The notes: generated by a model not told the origin, from the sequence alone. Shown: positions 25,811 through 33,994, counted from the stretch's first letter. The stretch is 64,000 nt of DNA from Streptomyces griseoluteus (GCA_000717735.1 JOBE01000025.1:29681-93680); one strand, 5' to 3'. A program made the numbers and translations.

Positions 25811-26776
25811 CTAGAGGCCGCGGAGGGCGGGCAGCAGCGTCGTCTCCGCCCAGCGCAGGAAAGGCGTCTGGTGGGCGCCCCCGACCTGGACGAGGGCGAG
25901 GTCGGTGAAGCCGGCCTCGGCGAAGGGGCGGACGGCGTCCACGACGGCGCCGACGTCGTCCCCGCAGGGGACGCTCTTCGCCACGTCCTCCGGGCGGACG
26001 TACTCGGTCGCCTGGTCGAATCCCGCCGGGAGGGGAAGCTCGGCGTTGAGGCGCCAGCCGCCGACGGACCAGCGGAACTGCTCGTGGACCCGGGCCACCG
26101 CGGCGTCCCGGTCGGTGTCGAAGCAGACCGGCAGCTGGCCGATGCGGGGCTTGCCCGCCCCTCCCTGCGCGTCGAAGGCGTCGAGCAGCTCGCGGCGGGG
26201 TTCCGTGGCGATCACCAGATCGCCGTGGCGGCCGGCCAGCGCGCAGGAGCGGGGGCCGGACACCGCGATGCCGACGGGCGGCGGCGTGTCAGGGACGTCC
26301 CACAGCTTGGCGTCGTCGACCTGGAAGTGGCGGCCGTGGCGAGTCACGTACTCCCCGGTGAACAGGGCGTGGATGATCTCGGCGGCCTCGTCGAGCATGC
26401 CCAGGCGGACGCGCGCGGAGGGCCAGCCCCGGCCGACCACGTGCTCGTTGAGGTTCTCTCCCGAGCCGAGGCCCAGCCGGAACCGGCCTTCGGACAGCAG
26501 TTGCAGCGTCGCCGCCTTCTGCGCGATCACCGCGGGGTGGTAGCGGAAGGTCGGGCAGGTCACGAAGGTCATCAGGGGAATGCGGGCGGTCGCCTGCGCG
26601 GCGGCTCCGAGGACGCTCCACGCGTACGGCGCGTGCCCCTGCGACGCCAGCCAGGGGAAGGAGTGGTCGGAGATCACGGAGAAGTCGAATCCGACCCGCT
26701 CCGCCTCGACCACGTGCCCGACCAGCTCACGGGGGCCTGCCTGCTCGGTCATCATCGTGTATCCGAAGCGCATCAT
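25811..26776 (-). CDS. LLM-class F420-dependent oxidoreductase (TIGR03557-like)
   Basis: Protein of 321 residues. MRFGYTMMTEQAGPRELVGH and FDFSVISDHSFPW are the opening of the G6PDH-like F420 family. GRFRLGLGSGENLNEHVVG is the F420-phosphate site and GIAVSGPRSCALAGRHGDLVIAT the C-terminal barrel segment. It would transfer hydride with coenzyme F420. The true substrate of this subgroup is not known. The start at 26776 or one codon later cannot be decided; neither has a strong ribosome site. Confidence 0.92.
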   Translation of the reverse strand: MMRFGYTMMTEQAGPRELVGHVVEAERVGFDFSVISDHSFPWLASQGHAPYAWSVLGAAAQATARIPLMTFVTCPTFRYHPAVIAQKAATLQLLSEGRFRLGLGSGENLNEHVVGRGWPSARVRLGMLDEAAEIIHALFTGEYVTRHGRHFQVDDAKLWDVPDTPPPVGIAVSGPRSCALAGRHGDLVIATEPRRELLDAFDAQGGAGKPRIGQLPVCFDTDRDAAVARVHEQFRWSVGGWRLNAELPLPAGFDQATEYVRPEDVAKSVPCGDDVGAVVDAVRPFAEAGFTDLALVQVGGAHQTPFLRWAETTLLPALRGL

Positions 26777-26824
26777 GACCCGCGACTTGCCACGGCGGGC
26801 GTGCCTGAAACGGTCCCGGGCCCG

Positions 26825-27463
26825 TCACATGCCGCCGCGGGGGTTCGGGTCCTCGGGGCCGGGCGGCATCGGCCAGGCGTTCCGTTCGTTCCCGGGCGTG
26901 GGCATGTTCTTGGGTCCGGGCTCCGCCGGGACCGGCCCGGGTCCCTCACCCATGGCGGCGCCAGGGGTGCTCTGCCCGGTCTCCCCGCCGGCGCCCGTTC
27001 CCGCGTCGCCGGGGCGGATACGGCCACGCCAGCCGCCCGTCTCCCGGCCCTGTTCCTCGATGAAGCCCTTGAACCGCCGCAGGTCGCCCTTGACCCGCCG
27101 GTCCAGCACGCCCATCGCGTCCGCGGCCTTCTCCAGGAGACCGTCGGACTCGACGTCCATGGCCAGCCGGACCCGGGTGTGCTCACCGTCGAGGGGCTGG
27201 AAACTGACGACGCCCTTCTGCTGCACGTCCCCGCCGACGGTCCGCCACGACACGCGCTCGTCCGGCAGCTGGTCGACGATCTCCGTGTCGAACTCCCGGC
27301 GCACCCCGGCCACCTTGGTCCGCCAGTGGCAATGCCGGTCGTCCGTCTGCCGTACGTCCTCCACGCCCTCCATGAACCTCGGGAACTCCTCGAACTGCGT
27401 CCACTGGTCGTACACCGTCCGCAGCGGAACATCCACGTCGATCGTCTGCTCGACCCTGCTCAT
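26825..27463 (-). CDS. SRPBCC (cyclase/dehydrase-like) protein with a disordered tail
   Basis: Protein of 212 residues from ATG 27463, which follows GAGGAAG; a longer reading frame begins at 27496 without such a site. Residues 1-140 are a helix-grip domain (VEQTIDVDVPLRTVYDQWTQ, FEEFPRFMEGVEDVRQ, DRRHCHWRTKV-type). The last ~65 residues are Gly/Pro-rich and end in DPNPRGGM. The same head domain occurs in several Streptomyces stress-cluster proteins. Ligand unknown. Confidence 0.88.
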   Translation of the reverse strand: MSRVEQTIDVDVPLRTVYDQWTQFEEFPRFMEGVEDVRQTDDRHCHWRTKVAGVRREFDTEIVDQLPDERVSWRTVGGDVQQKGVVSFQPLDGEHTRVRLAMDVESDGLLEKAADAMGVLDRRVKGDLRRFKGFIEEQGRETGGWRGRIRPGDAGTGAGGETGQSTPGAAMGEGPGPVPAEPGPKNMPTPGNERNAWPMPPGPEDPNPRGGM

Positions 27464-27570
27464 GACTTCCTCACCTTCACGTCGTGTCACGGACACCGTC
27501 GCGCGTACCCGGCGATCCGCGTCCCATGCCCGGTCGCCTGGCGCCTCGCGGACGGGCCGGTAGCGTGGAC

Positions 27571-27590
27571 GTACCGGTATGTACCGGTAC
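27571..27590. promoter_or_regulatory. Direct repeat of a 10-bp palindrome, candidate operator
   Basis: GTACCGGTAT and GTACCGGTAC follow each other head to tail. The second is a perfect palindrome and the first lacks one base. They sit in the 155-bp divergent gap between the SRPBCC gene and the isochorismatase-like gene, 29 bp before the latter's start, where a repressor would block transcription. Confidence 0.55.
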
Positions 27591-27618
27591 GAACTGGGAG
27601 CGAAATGGGGAGTCGGCC

Positions 27619-28155
27619 TTGGCGAAGGACGCGCTCGTCGTCATCGACATGCTCAACACCTACCGGCACGAGGACGCGGAGCGGCTCGTCCCGTCGGTGA
27701 CCCGGGCCCTCCCCGGCATCGTGGACCTGCTGCGGCGCGCCAGGGCGGCGGGCGTTCCGGTCATCTACGCGAACGACAACTTCGGCCGCTGGCGCTCCCA
27801 CCACGGCCAGATCCTCGACATGGCCCTCTCCGGCGACCACCCCGAACTCGTCGAGCCGGTCCGGCCCGACGACGACTCCCTGTTCGTGGTCAAGGCCCGC
27901 CACTCCATCTTCTACGAGACGCCGCTCGCCTATCTGCTGCGCGGTCTGGAGGTCGACGGGCTCGTCCTCACGGGCCAGGTGACCGAGCAGTGCGTCCTCT
28001 ACTCCGCCCTGGACGCGCACATCCGGCACCTCGGTGTCACGGTGCCGCGCGACGCGGTGGCCCACATCCACGGGGACCTGGCGGACGCGGCCCTGCGGAT
28101 GGTGGAGCGGAACATGAGCGGTCGGATCGTCGACGCCGCCGACGTCTCGTGGTGA
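27619..28155 (+). CDS. Isochorismatase-family cysteine hydrolase
   Basis: Protein of 178 residues. TTG 27619 is proposed as start because GGGGAG lies seven bases upstream and the conserved domain begins at once (AKDALVVIDMLNTY). The catalytic Asp is in VVIDMLN, the Lys in VVKARHSIF and the Cys in TGQVTEQCVLYSALDAH, completing the Asp-Lys-Cys triad. The family hydrolyses amides or vinyl ethers (nicotinamidase, isochorismatase); this member is not further assigned. Confidence 0.88.
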   Translation: MAKDALVVIDMLNTYRHEDAERLVPSVTRALPGIVDLLRRARAAGVPVIYANDNFGRWRSHHGQILDMALSGDHPELVEPVRPDDDSLFVVKARHSIFYETPLAYLLRGLEVDGLVLTGQVTEQCVLYSALDAHIRHLGVTVPRDAVAHIHGDLADAALRMVERNMSGRIVDAADVSW

Positions 28156-28191
28156 GTCCCTGCGCGTTCCGGTGAGTCCCGAGGCGTGCCG

Positions 28192-28223
28192 CGGCCCGGT
28201 GGCGGTAGCTCGCCACCGGGCCG
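28192..28223. terminator. Bidirectional terminator hairpin
   Basis: A perfect 13-bp stem (CGGCCCGGTGGCG / CGCCACCGGGCCG) with a 6-nt loop, between the convergent isochorismatase-like and CBS genes. Confidence 0.8.
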
Positions 28224-28242
28224 GGGCCGGTCTCCGGGCCGC

Positions 28243-28662
28243 TCAGGATTCCGCGGAGACCGTCTCCACGAGGTCGCCGGTCTGCCGGTCGGAGAGGGAG
28301 CGGGCGACGTCGGCCTGGGCGATGATGCCGACGAGGATGTGTCCGTCGATGACGGGGACCCGGCGGATCTTGTGTTCGCTCATGACGCTCAGCACCTGTT
28401 CGACACTGTCGTCCGCCTTGACGGTGATGATCTCGTCCTGCGCGCACTCGCCGGCGGTGCACTGTGCCGGGTCCTTGCCCTGGGCGACGGCCTTCACGAC
28501 GATGTCGCGATCGGTGAGCATGCCCTTGAGCTTCTCGTCGGGGCCGCAGATGGGCAGCGCGCCCACATCGAGCTCGACCATCTTCCGGGCGGCGTCGACG
28601 AGGGTCTCGGAGGAGCGGACACAGGTCGCGTCCGGGGTCATGATGTCGCGTGCGGTGGTCAT
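28243..28662 (-). CDS. Tandem CBS-domain protein
   Basis: Protein of 139 residues from ATG 28662 (TARDIMTPDATCVRSSETL). There are two CBS motifs: GALPICGPDEKLKGMLTDRDIV and HKIRRVPVIDGHILVGIIAQADVA. The pair forms a Bateman module that binds adenine nucleotides. Stand-alone CBS proteins of this type belong to actinobacterial stress regulons (hypoxic response protein-like). A GTG at 28677 could extend it by five residues; neither start has a clear ribosome site. Confidence 0.9.
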   Translation of the reverse strand: MTTARDIMTPDATCVRSSETLVDAARKMVELDVGALPICGPDEKLKGMLTDRDIVVKAVAQGKDPAQCTAGECAQDEIITVKADDSVEQVLSVMSEHKIRRVPVIDGHILVGIIAQADVARSLSDRQTGDLVETVSAES

Positions 28663-28728
28663 GACTATCGCCTGCACTCAGGGTCGTGGTGGCTGTGTCT
28701 GACGGGTGCCCGGCCGGGCAGCCCCGGT

Positions 28729-28768
28729 CCGTGGCCGCCGGGCCGGGTGCCCGGCCCGGCGGCCACGG
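28729..28768. terminator. Strong hairpin between csbD and the CBS gene
   Basis: A perfect 19-bp inverted repeat (CCGTGGCCGCCGGGCCGGG with its complement at 28750-28768) and almost no loop, downstream of csbD on the minus strand. It can act as a terminator or as a DNA cruciform. Confidence 0.75.
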
Positions 28769-28782
28769 GTGAGACCGCGCGG

Positions 28783-28893
28783 GCATCGCAAGGCGGAGGA
28801 GGGCGCCATGGCGGAGCCATGGCAACCGACGACAACGCGGCGAGGCGCGGTGCCAGGGCCCGCGAGCCCGGCAAGATCCGAACGAGAGGCCCT
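28783..28893. mobile_element. MITE-like palindromic element, copy 2 (one end plus core)
   Basis: The right end (GAGAGGCCCT before A 28894) and the next ~30 bp nearly match the end of copy 1 (10811-10841). Inside lies GCAAGGCGGAGGA and CGACGACAACGC, a core also present in the element at 59694-59885. No matching left AGGGCCT end is visible, so the copy is incomplete. The terminal bases overlap the TAG stop codon of csbD (28892-28894). Confidence 0.7.
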
Positions 28894-29086
28894 AGGCGGG
28901 CGGGCGCGGCTTCATGTCGTCGACGGCCTTCCCGCTGCGCCGGTGCCCCTTCTCCATGACCTCGCGGGCCTTGCCCTTCATCTCCTCGGTCTTGCCTTCG
29001 GCCTCCATCCGCTTGTTGCCCGTCGCCTTGCCCACGGTCTCCTTGATCTTTCCCTTGGCCTTCTCCATACCGCTCTTCTTGGCCAT
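28892..29086 (-). CDS. CsbD-family stress protein
   Basis: Protein of 64 residues, MAKKSGMEKAKGKIKETVGK onward, then MEAEGKTEEMKGKAREVMEK. This is the charged, Lys/Glu-rich CsbD pattern. ATG 29086 follows AAAGGAG. CsbD is a SigB-dependent general stress protein in Bacillus; its action is not known. It starts 36 bp after the PfpI gene ends, so they are likely cotranscribed. Its stop codon is supplied by the end of the palindromic element. Confidence 0.9.
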   Translation of the reverse strand: MAKKSGMEKAKGKIKETVGKATGNKRMEAEGKTEEMKGKAREVMEKGHRRSGKAVDDMKPRPPA

Positions 29087-29122
29087 GAGGGGCTCCTTTC
29101 TCGTCCTTCTCATCGGTATGCG

Positions 29123-29701
29123 TCATCCCCGGTTCCCGCCGCCGTCGAGGGCTTCGACGATCGCGGCCGCGAAGGCGTCGATGTCGTCGGGCCTGCGGGA
29201 CGTGATCAGGGGGTGGCGTCCTGAGGTGTCGACGACGACCTCCCGGTCCACCCAGGTGCCTCCGGCGTTCTCCAGGTCGGCCCGCAGCGACGGGTACGAG
29301 GTCAGTTCACGGTCCCGGGCCAGTCCGCTGTCCACGAGGAGCCAGGGGCCGTGGCAGACCGCGGCCACCGGTTTGCCGGCCTCGGCGAAGGCCGAGACCA
29401 GGCGCAGCGCCTCGTCGTCGGTGCGGAGCCGGTCGGCGTTGAGGGTGCCGCCCGGGACGACGACGGCGTCGAAGCCGTCCGCGGTGGCGGTCGCAAGGGT
29501 CGTGTCCGGTGCGACGTCGGAGCCGGGGCGGCGGTCCGATACGAGGGTGCGGACGGGCTCGTCCTTTTGGGCGGCCACCGTGACGCGGGCTCCGGCCTCA
29601 CGCAGAACGGCGATGGGCTTCTCCAGTTCGACCTGCTCCGTCCCGTAGTTCGTCGTCAGGACGAGGACGTTCCTTCCGTCGAGCTTGCCGTCAGGCGACA
29701 C
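29123..29701 (-). CDS. DJ-1/PfpI-family protein (type 1 glutamine amidotransferase-like)
   Basis: Protein of 192 residues from GTG 29701, preceded by AGAGGAA. GRNVLVLTTNYGTEQVELEKP supplies the conserved Glu of the nucleophile elbow pair, and KPVAAVCHGPWLLVDSG holds the nucleophilic Cys-His. GTWVDREVVVD and LITSRRPDD are standard C-terminal segments. Members are general stress proteins (YfkM/PfpI), acting as proteases, deglycases or chaperones. Confidence 0.92.
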   Translation of the reverse strand: MSPDGKLDGRNVLVLTTNYGTEQVELEKPIAVLREAGARVTVAAQKDEPVRTLVSDRRPGSDVAPDTTLATATADGFDAVVVPGGTLNADRLRTDDEALRLVSAFAEAGKPVAAVCHGPWLLVDSGLARDRELTSYPSLRADLENAGGTWVDREVVVDTSGRHPLITSRRPDDIDAFAAAIVEALDGGGNRG

Positions 29702-29886
29702 GACACGTTCCTCTCTGCGGATCGGGCCCCCACCATTCCTGCGGGTCACCGCGCAGGCGCCGCTCAAACCTCGTACGCCTCGGGGAAAGGAGCCACACAT
29801 GATTTGCGGATGAAGGGGGAAACGCCGGGAATCCAAGGGTTTCGCGCCGAGGACCGGCCGGCCCCAGAGGCAACGGAGGTTCTGCC

Positions 29887-30042
29887 ATGGTTCCCCTTCT
29901 TCTCGTCCTCCTGGTGATCCTGATCCTGTTCGGCGCGGGCTTCGCTCTCGACGTCCTCTGGTGGATCGCCATCGCGGTGCTCGTGGTGTGGCTGCTCGGG
30001 TTCCTGATGCGGAGTGGCAACGGCCGTTGGTACCGCTGGTGA
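29887..30042 (+). CDS. 51-residue hydrophobic membrane protein
   Basis: ATG 29887 follows GGAGGT by six bases. The peptide is MVPLLLVLLVILILFGAGFA, then LDVLWWIAIAVLVVWLLGFL and MRSGNGRWYRW. It has two TM segments and an Arg/Trp-rich tail. This resembles the short hydrophobic proteins (DUF5670/Lmo0937 type) found beside stress genes in Streptomyces. A perfect hairpin ends the unit 50 bp later. Confidence 0.85.
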   Translation: MVPLLLVLLVILILFGAGFALDVLWWIAIAVLVVWLLGFLMRSGNGRWYRW

Positions 30043-30091
30043 GGCGGTGGGTCAACTCGTCACGGAAGGCGTTCGCGCCATGAAGGCCGGT

Positions 30092-30119
30092 CCGCGCCCC
30101 GGAAGACTCCGGGGCGCGG
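30092..30119. terminator. Terminator hairpin after the 51-residue gene
   Basis: A perfect 12-bp stem (CCGCGCCCCGGA / TCCGGGGCGCGG) with a 4-nt loop, between the mini membrane gene and the sigma gene. Confidence 0.85.
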
Positions 30120-30277
30120 GCTCCGTTGCGTGGCCCCATCCGACAAATCAGGAACAAACCGTGTCAAACCGCCGGGCAACGGGCACCCTTCCTTACAGGA
30201 CGCTCGACTGACGGGCCCCGCGGATCCGCTCCCTCGGCGGCGACGGAGGCCCCTCGCCACCGTCGAAGGAGCTTTCC

Positions 30278-31210
30278 ATGTCCACCGTCCGTGACCGCTC
30301 GGTCACCCTCCCCACGGCCCCGGAAACCGTCGCGACGCCGGGCGCCATGACCCGCCGGACAGCGCTTGACGGCCTGCCCGAGCCGACCCGGCCCACCTCG
30401 GTCTCCACGGACGACGCCCGGACCCTCTCGGTTGCGCTCTTCGAACGCCTGCGGGTCCTTGAGGAGGGCACACCGGAGCACGCGTACGTCCGCAACACCC
30501 TCGTGGAACTCAACCTCAGCCTGGTCAAGTTCGCCTCCCGCAGGTTCAGGAACCGCGCCGAACCCGTGGAGGACATCATCCAGGTCGGCACGATCGGCCT
30601 GATCAAGGCGATCGACCGCTTCGACCCCGGGCGCTCCATCGACTTCTCCGCCTTCGCCCTGCCCACGATCGTCGGCGAGATGAAGCGCTTCTTCCGTGAC
30701 ACCAGCTGGGCCGTGCGCGTCCCGCGCCGCCTCCAGGAGATGCGGATCGACCTCGCGAAGGCCGCCGACGCCCTGGAGCAGGACCTCGGCCGCCGGCCCA
30801 GCCGCGCCGAGCTCGCGACGCGGCTGCACCTCACGGAGGCCGACATCACGGAGGGCCAGATCGCGGCCCACGGCTACGCGGCGCGCTCCCTGGACGTCCC
30901 CGCGGGTGACGAGGACTCGGCGCCCGGCGCGAGCCCACGGCACCTGGCCACGGCCGAGCCCTCCTACGAGCTGATCGAGTCCCTCACGTCCTTGCGGCCG
31001 CTCCTCGAGCGGCTCCCCGAACGCGACCGGCACATCCTGGAGCTCCGTTTCGGCGAGGAACTCACCCAGGCGGAGATAGGGCGGCGGATCGGACTCTCCC
31101 AGATGCACGTCTCGCGGCTGCTCACCCGGATCCTCGGCGAACTCAGGAAGGGTCTCCTCGAAGAGGACGAGGCGGAGGAGGACGCCACGGCGGACGGGAC
31201 GTGCGACTGA
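30278..31210 (+). CDS. RNA polymerase sigma factor, SigB/SigF/SigG group
   Basis: Protein of 310 residues. Region 2 includes LVKFASRRFRNRAEPVEDII, QVGTIGLIKAIDRFDPGRSI and FSAFALPTIVGEMKRFFRD. Region 3 has the RVPRRLQEMR motif. Region 4 ends in LTQAEIGRRIGLSQMHVSRLLTRIL, with the recognition helix. This is the stress/differentiation SigB-F-G group, which reads GGGTA(C/T)-type -10 boxes. AAGGAG lies eight bases before ATG. The 3' end overlaps the convergent anti-sigma gene by 68 bp. Confidence 0.95.
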   Translation: MSTVRDRSVTLPTAPETVATPGAMTRRTALDGLPEPTRPTSVSTDDARTLSVALFERLRVLEEGTPEHAYVRNTLVELNLSLVKFASRRFRNRAEPVEDIIQVGTIGLIKAIDRFDPGRSIDFSAFALPTIVGEMKRFFRDTSWAVRVPRRLQEMRIDLAKAADALEQDLGRRPSRAELATRLHLTEADITEGQIAAHGYAARSLDVPAGDEDSAPGASPRHLATAEPSYELIESLTSLRPLLERLPERDRHILELRFGEELTQAEIGRRIGLSQMHVSRLLTRILGELRKGLLEEDEAEEDATADGTCD

Positions 31211-31646
31211 CCTCCAGCCAGACCACCTTGCCGACCGCTCCCGGCCCCCTGTCCTCGCTGCCCCAGTCCCCGGCCAGCCTGTCCAGGACCATCAGGCCGT
31301 GGCCGCCGGGCAGCGCGGGCGACCGGGACCGCTGGACGTGGGGGTGCTCGGGGCTGGTGTCGGCCACCTCGACTCGGAGCCACCCGTTCCCGTGCCGCAG
31401 GACCAGCTCCTCCGGGCCGCCGGCGTGCAGACACGCGTTGGTGACCACCTCGGACACCAGGAGCAGCACGTCCTCGACCCGCTGCTCGGCCTCCTCGCTC
31501 TCCGCGGGGATCCAGCCCCACTCGGCGAGCGCCCGCGCGGTGAAGTCGCGGCAGCGTGACACCACGCCGCGGGTCCCGTACAGCGCGAGCCTGCGCACCT
31601 GCTCCCGGGAGCCGTCGACGCCTTCCGGCATGTCACCCGCCGACAT
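31143..31646 (-). CDS. HATPase_c anti-sigma factor (RsbW/SpoIIAB-like)
   Basis: Protein of 167 residues. The ATP-lid pattern of RsbW-like kinases is present: N-box VEDVLLLVSEVVTNACLHAG, the G1 region EVADTSPEHPHV and the G2 loop GGHGLMVLDRLAGDWG. It should bind the sigma factor and phosphorylate the STAS antagonist. Its ATG 31646 lies before the STAS stop (14-bp overlap), so the two are coupled. The tail overlaps the 3' end of the sigma gene on the other strand. Confidence 0.9.
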   Translation of the reverse strand: MSAGDMPEGVDGSREQVRRLALYGTRGVVSRCRDFTARALAEWGWIPAESEEAEQRVEDVLLLVSEVVTNACLHAGGPEELVLRHGNGWLRVEVADTSPEHPHVQRSRSPALPGGHGLMVLDRLAGDWGSEDRGPGAVGKVVWLEVSRTSRPPWRPPPPRPLRGDPS

Positions 31647-32064
31647 GTCGCCCGCCGCCTTCGTGGCCGTGCCGGGCGAGCGCGTCCTCCGTGCTCTCGT
31701 ACACGTGGAAGACGCCCCGGGCGCCGGTGATGTCGAACATCCGGTCCACCGGGGGACGCAGTCCCGACAGGTCCAGGCTTCCTCCGGCCTCCAGCATCCG
31801 CAGCCGGGCCCTGAGCAGCACGTTGAGTCCGGACGAGTCGCAGAAACCGAGGCCGGAGCAGTCGACGATGACCCGCCCGCTGCCGTCGCCCCGTTCCAGC
31901 TGCTCCTGCAGCGGCGCGACGGAATCGCGGTCGAGTTCGCCCGCCAGCACCAGAACGACGGTGTCCGAGTCCGGTACGGGCCGCACTTCCACGCTGACTC
32001 CGCCGGCTCCGAACTGGTCGGGCAGGTCTCCCTCCCCGCCCTCCGCCCGCTCTTCGTTCCGCAT
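31633..32064 (-). CDS. STAS-domain anti-sigma-factor antagonist
   Basis: Protein of 143 residues. VVLVLAGELDRDSVAPLQEQLE, RVIVDCSGLGFCDSSGLNVLL and the last helix (DALARHGH) are the RsbV/SpoIIAA fold. The phosphorylated Ser is expected in CDSSGLN (about residue 77). An acidic N-terminal extension precedes it. Together with the kinase downstream it forms a partner switch for a sigma factor, most simply the one at 30278-31210. Kinase specificity in Streptomyces is not always local, so the pairing is inference. Confidence 0.9.
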   Translation of the reverse strand: MRNEERAEGGEGDLPDQFGAGGVSVEVRPVPDSDTVVLVLAGELDRDSVAPLQEQLERGDGSGRVIVDCSGLGFCDSSGLNVLLRARLRMLEAGGSLDLSGLRPPVDRMFDITGARGVFHVYESTEDALARHGHEGGGRHVGG

Positions 32065-32144
32065 GCGCTCACCAGCCTTCTCGTTACTTTTGCCCTTTCT
32101 ACACCTTTTCCACGCCCTGAAGGTGCCCATGTCGCGGCACGCGG

Positions 32145-32173
32145 ACGGCGCCCGCACGGAGTGCGGGCGCCGT
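32145..32173. terminator. Terminator hairpin of the cold-shock gene
   Basis: A perfect 13-bp stem (ACGGCGCCCGCAC / GTGCGGGCGCCGT) with loop GGA, 25 bp past the csp stop on the minus strand. Confidence 0.85.
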
Positions 32174-32197
32174 GGAAAGCGGATGCGCGGGGCAGGA

Positions 32198-32401
32198 TCA
32201 GCCGCGGACGATGTTCTCCGCCTGCGGGCCCTTCTGGCCCTGCGTGATGTCGAACGTCACGGCCTCACCTTCGGTGAGCTCGCGGTATCCGTTGCCCGAG
32301 ATGTTTGAGTAGTGAGCGAATACATCCGGTCCACCGCCGTCCTGGGCGATGAAGCCGAAGCCCTTCTCGGAGTTGAACCACTTCACGGTGCCGCTGGCCA
32401 T
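32198..32401 (-). CDS. Cold-shock protein, CspA family
   Basis: Protein of 67 residues with both RNA-binding motifs: [12 protein letters not shown] and DVFAHYSNI (a variant of VFVHFS). ATG 32401 follows AAGGA. It is a single-stranded nucleic acid chaperone in the cytoplasm. The 269-bp upstream region to the next plus-strand gene probably holds its long leader. Confidence 0.96.
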   Translation of the reverse strand: MASGTVKWFNSEKGFGFIAQDGGGPDVFAHYSNISGNGYRELTEGEAVTFDITQGQKGPQAENIVRG

Positions 32402-32670
32402 GCTCGTCCTTCTGGTCAATCCGGCAGCGACCCCGGTGCCGGGCGCTGCGGCGCCCTTCTGCGGGCGTCCACACCTCTCCTCCCCCGCCTCGCCCGTACC
32501 TACACCCATGTTTCCGATCTTCTTACCGCGCCCCCGAAATCCGTACGCCCGCGCGAGTCGATCACTCGTCCGTGAGTTGCGCCGCCGGCCCGGCACACGG
32601 GCCCCGATCCTTGCGTGGGCGGCCGCGATCCTGCCGCCCTGTCGCAGCCGGTTGCGGGTGGGGAGAGGTC

Positions 32671-32949
32671 ATGACGCGGGACGCGGGACGCCACGGGGGC
32701 CCGGCCGGGCAGGCAGTGCTACTGGTGGCCGGACTCGCGGACGTGGCGGTGAGCACGTTCGGTTCCGCCCTGGACGCCGTACGGGGCCTCGCCCACCGTT
32801 CGGACGCCGCGGAGCTGGTCGCGGAGGCCGAGCGGGACCTGGCGGCGCGGGGGCGGCTGGTACTCGACCGCTACACGGCCGTGCCCCCGGCCCATCTTGA
32901 GGTGCTCGCCCGGCACGTGCTGGCCCGGCGGGTGGGTACAGGTGACTGA
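32671..32949 (+). CDS. Small Ala-rich protein coupled to polyprenyl synthase
   Basis: ATG 32671 follows GGGGAGAGG. Protein of 92 residues, helical, with VAGLADVAVSTFGSALDAVRG and AELVAEAERDLAARGRLVLD. Its TGA lies inside the next gene (8-bp overlap). Similar short genes stand before polyprenyl synthases in Streptomyces; function unknown, perhaps a membrane-proximal partner. Confidence 0.75.
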   Translation: MTRDAGRHGGPAGQAVLLVAGLADVAVSTFGSALDAVRGLAHRSDAAELVAEAERDLAARGRLVLDRYTAVPPAHLEVLARHVLARRVGTGD

Positions 32950-33994
32950 GCGGTGGGAGCCGGCCGCGTTCCGGGCCCGTGTCGACGCGGTGCTGCACCG
33001 GTTCGTCGCCGACGAGGCCGACCTCCTCGCGGCCGTCGACCCGGCCCTGGCGCCGGTGGCCGAGCAGGTGGAAGCGGCGGTCGCGGCCGGCAAGCGGCTG
33101 CGGGCGGCGTTCTGTTACTGGGGCTGGCGCGCGGCCCGGCAGCCCGAGAGCGACGCGCTGCTGCGGGCGGCGGCGTCCATGGAGCTGGTGCACGCGGCCG
33201 CGGTCGTGCACGACGACCTCATCGACGACAGCCCGCTGCGGCACGGGCGGCCCACCGCCCATGTGGCCCTCGGCGGCGCCGTACGGCACCATCCGCGGGC
33301 ACCGGAGGCGGCCAGGTCGCTCGCGATGCTGGTCGGTGACCTGCTCATGTCGCTGGCCGGGCAGCTGTTCGCTACCAGCGGCCTGCCGGCCGCCTACCTC
33401 GGCCGGGCGAGACCGCTGTGGGCGGCGCTCGCCCGGGACCTGATCGCCGGTGAGTGCCTGGAGATCCTGCACACCGGTGGCGCTCCGGACACGGCGGCGT
33501 CGCTGAAGGTGATCCGCTACAAGACCGCCAAGTACACCGTCGAACAGCCCCTGTTGATCGGCGGCTCCCTGGCCGGGGCGGGTGGGCGGCTGCGCGAGGG
33601 GTACAGCGCCTACGGGCTGCCGCTGGGCGAGGCCTTCCAGTTGCGGGACGATCTCCTCGGCCTGTTCGGAGACCCGCGGCACACCGGCAAGGCCGGCTCC
33701 GACGACGTACGCGGCCATCGGCCCACCGCCCTGCTCGCGGAGACGTGGCGCCTCGCCGGCCCCGACGAGCGGGAACGGCTGAACGCCCTGCTCGGCAGGC
33801 CCGACCTGGACGAGGACGGGCTGGAGGCCGTACGCGACGTGATGCGCCGGCTGCGGGCGCCCGACCGCGTCGAGCACATGATCACCGCCCGGGTCGAGGA
33901 GGCGCTCGCCGCCCTCCGCGACCTTGACGTGCCCGCGCCCGCCGACGCCGCCCTGACCGCCCTGGCGCACTCGGCGGCGACCCGGCGGTCCTGA
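32942..33994 (+). CDS. Polyprenyl (isoprenyl) diphosphate synthase
   Basis: Protein of 350 residues from GTG 32942. The first Asp-rich motif is DDLIDD in HAAAVVHDDLIDDSPLRHG and the second is the DDLLG variant in FQLRDDLLGLFGDP. KRLRAAFCYWGW and KTAKYTVEQPL are further trans-prenyltransferase motifs. It condenses IPP onto an allylic diphosphate; chain length cannot be told. It is sandwiched in one operon by a 92-residue protein and an MpaB-like oxygenase. Confidence 0.93.
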   Translation: MTERWEPAAFRARVDAVLHRFVADEADLLAAVDPALAPVAEQVEAAVAAGKRLRAAFCYWGWRAARQPESDALLRAAASMELVHAAAVVHDDLIDDSPLRHGRPTAHVALGGAVRHHPRAPEAARSLAMLVGDLLMSLAGQLFATSGLPAAYLGRARPLWAALARDLIAGECLEILHTGGAPDTAASLKVIRYKTAKYTVEQPLLIGGSLAGAGGRLREGYSAYGLPLGEAFQLRDDLLGLFGDPRHTGKAGSDDVRGHRPTALLAETWRLAGPDERERLNALLGRPDLDEDGLEAVRDVMRRLRAPDRVEHMITARVEEALAALRDLDVPAPADAALTALAHSAATRRS

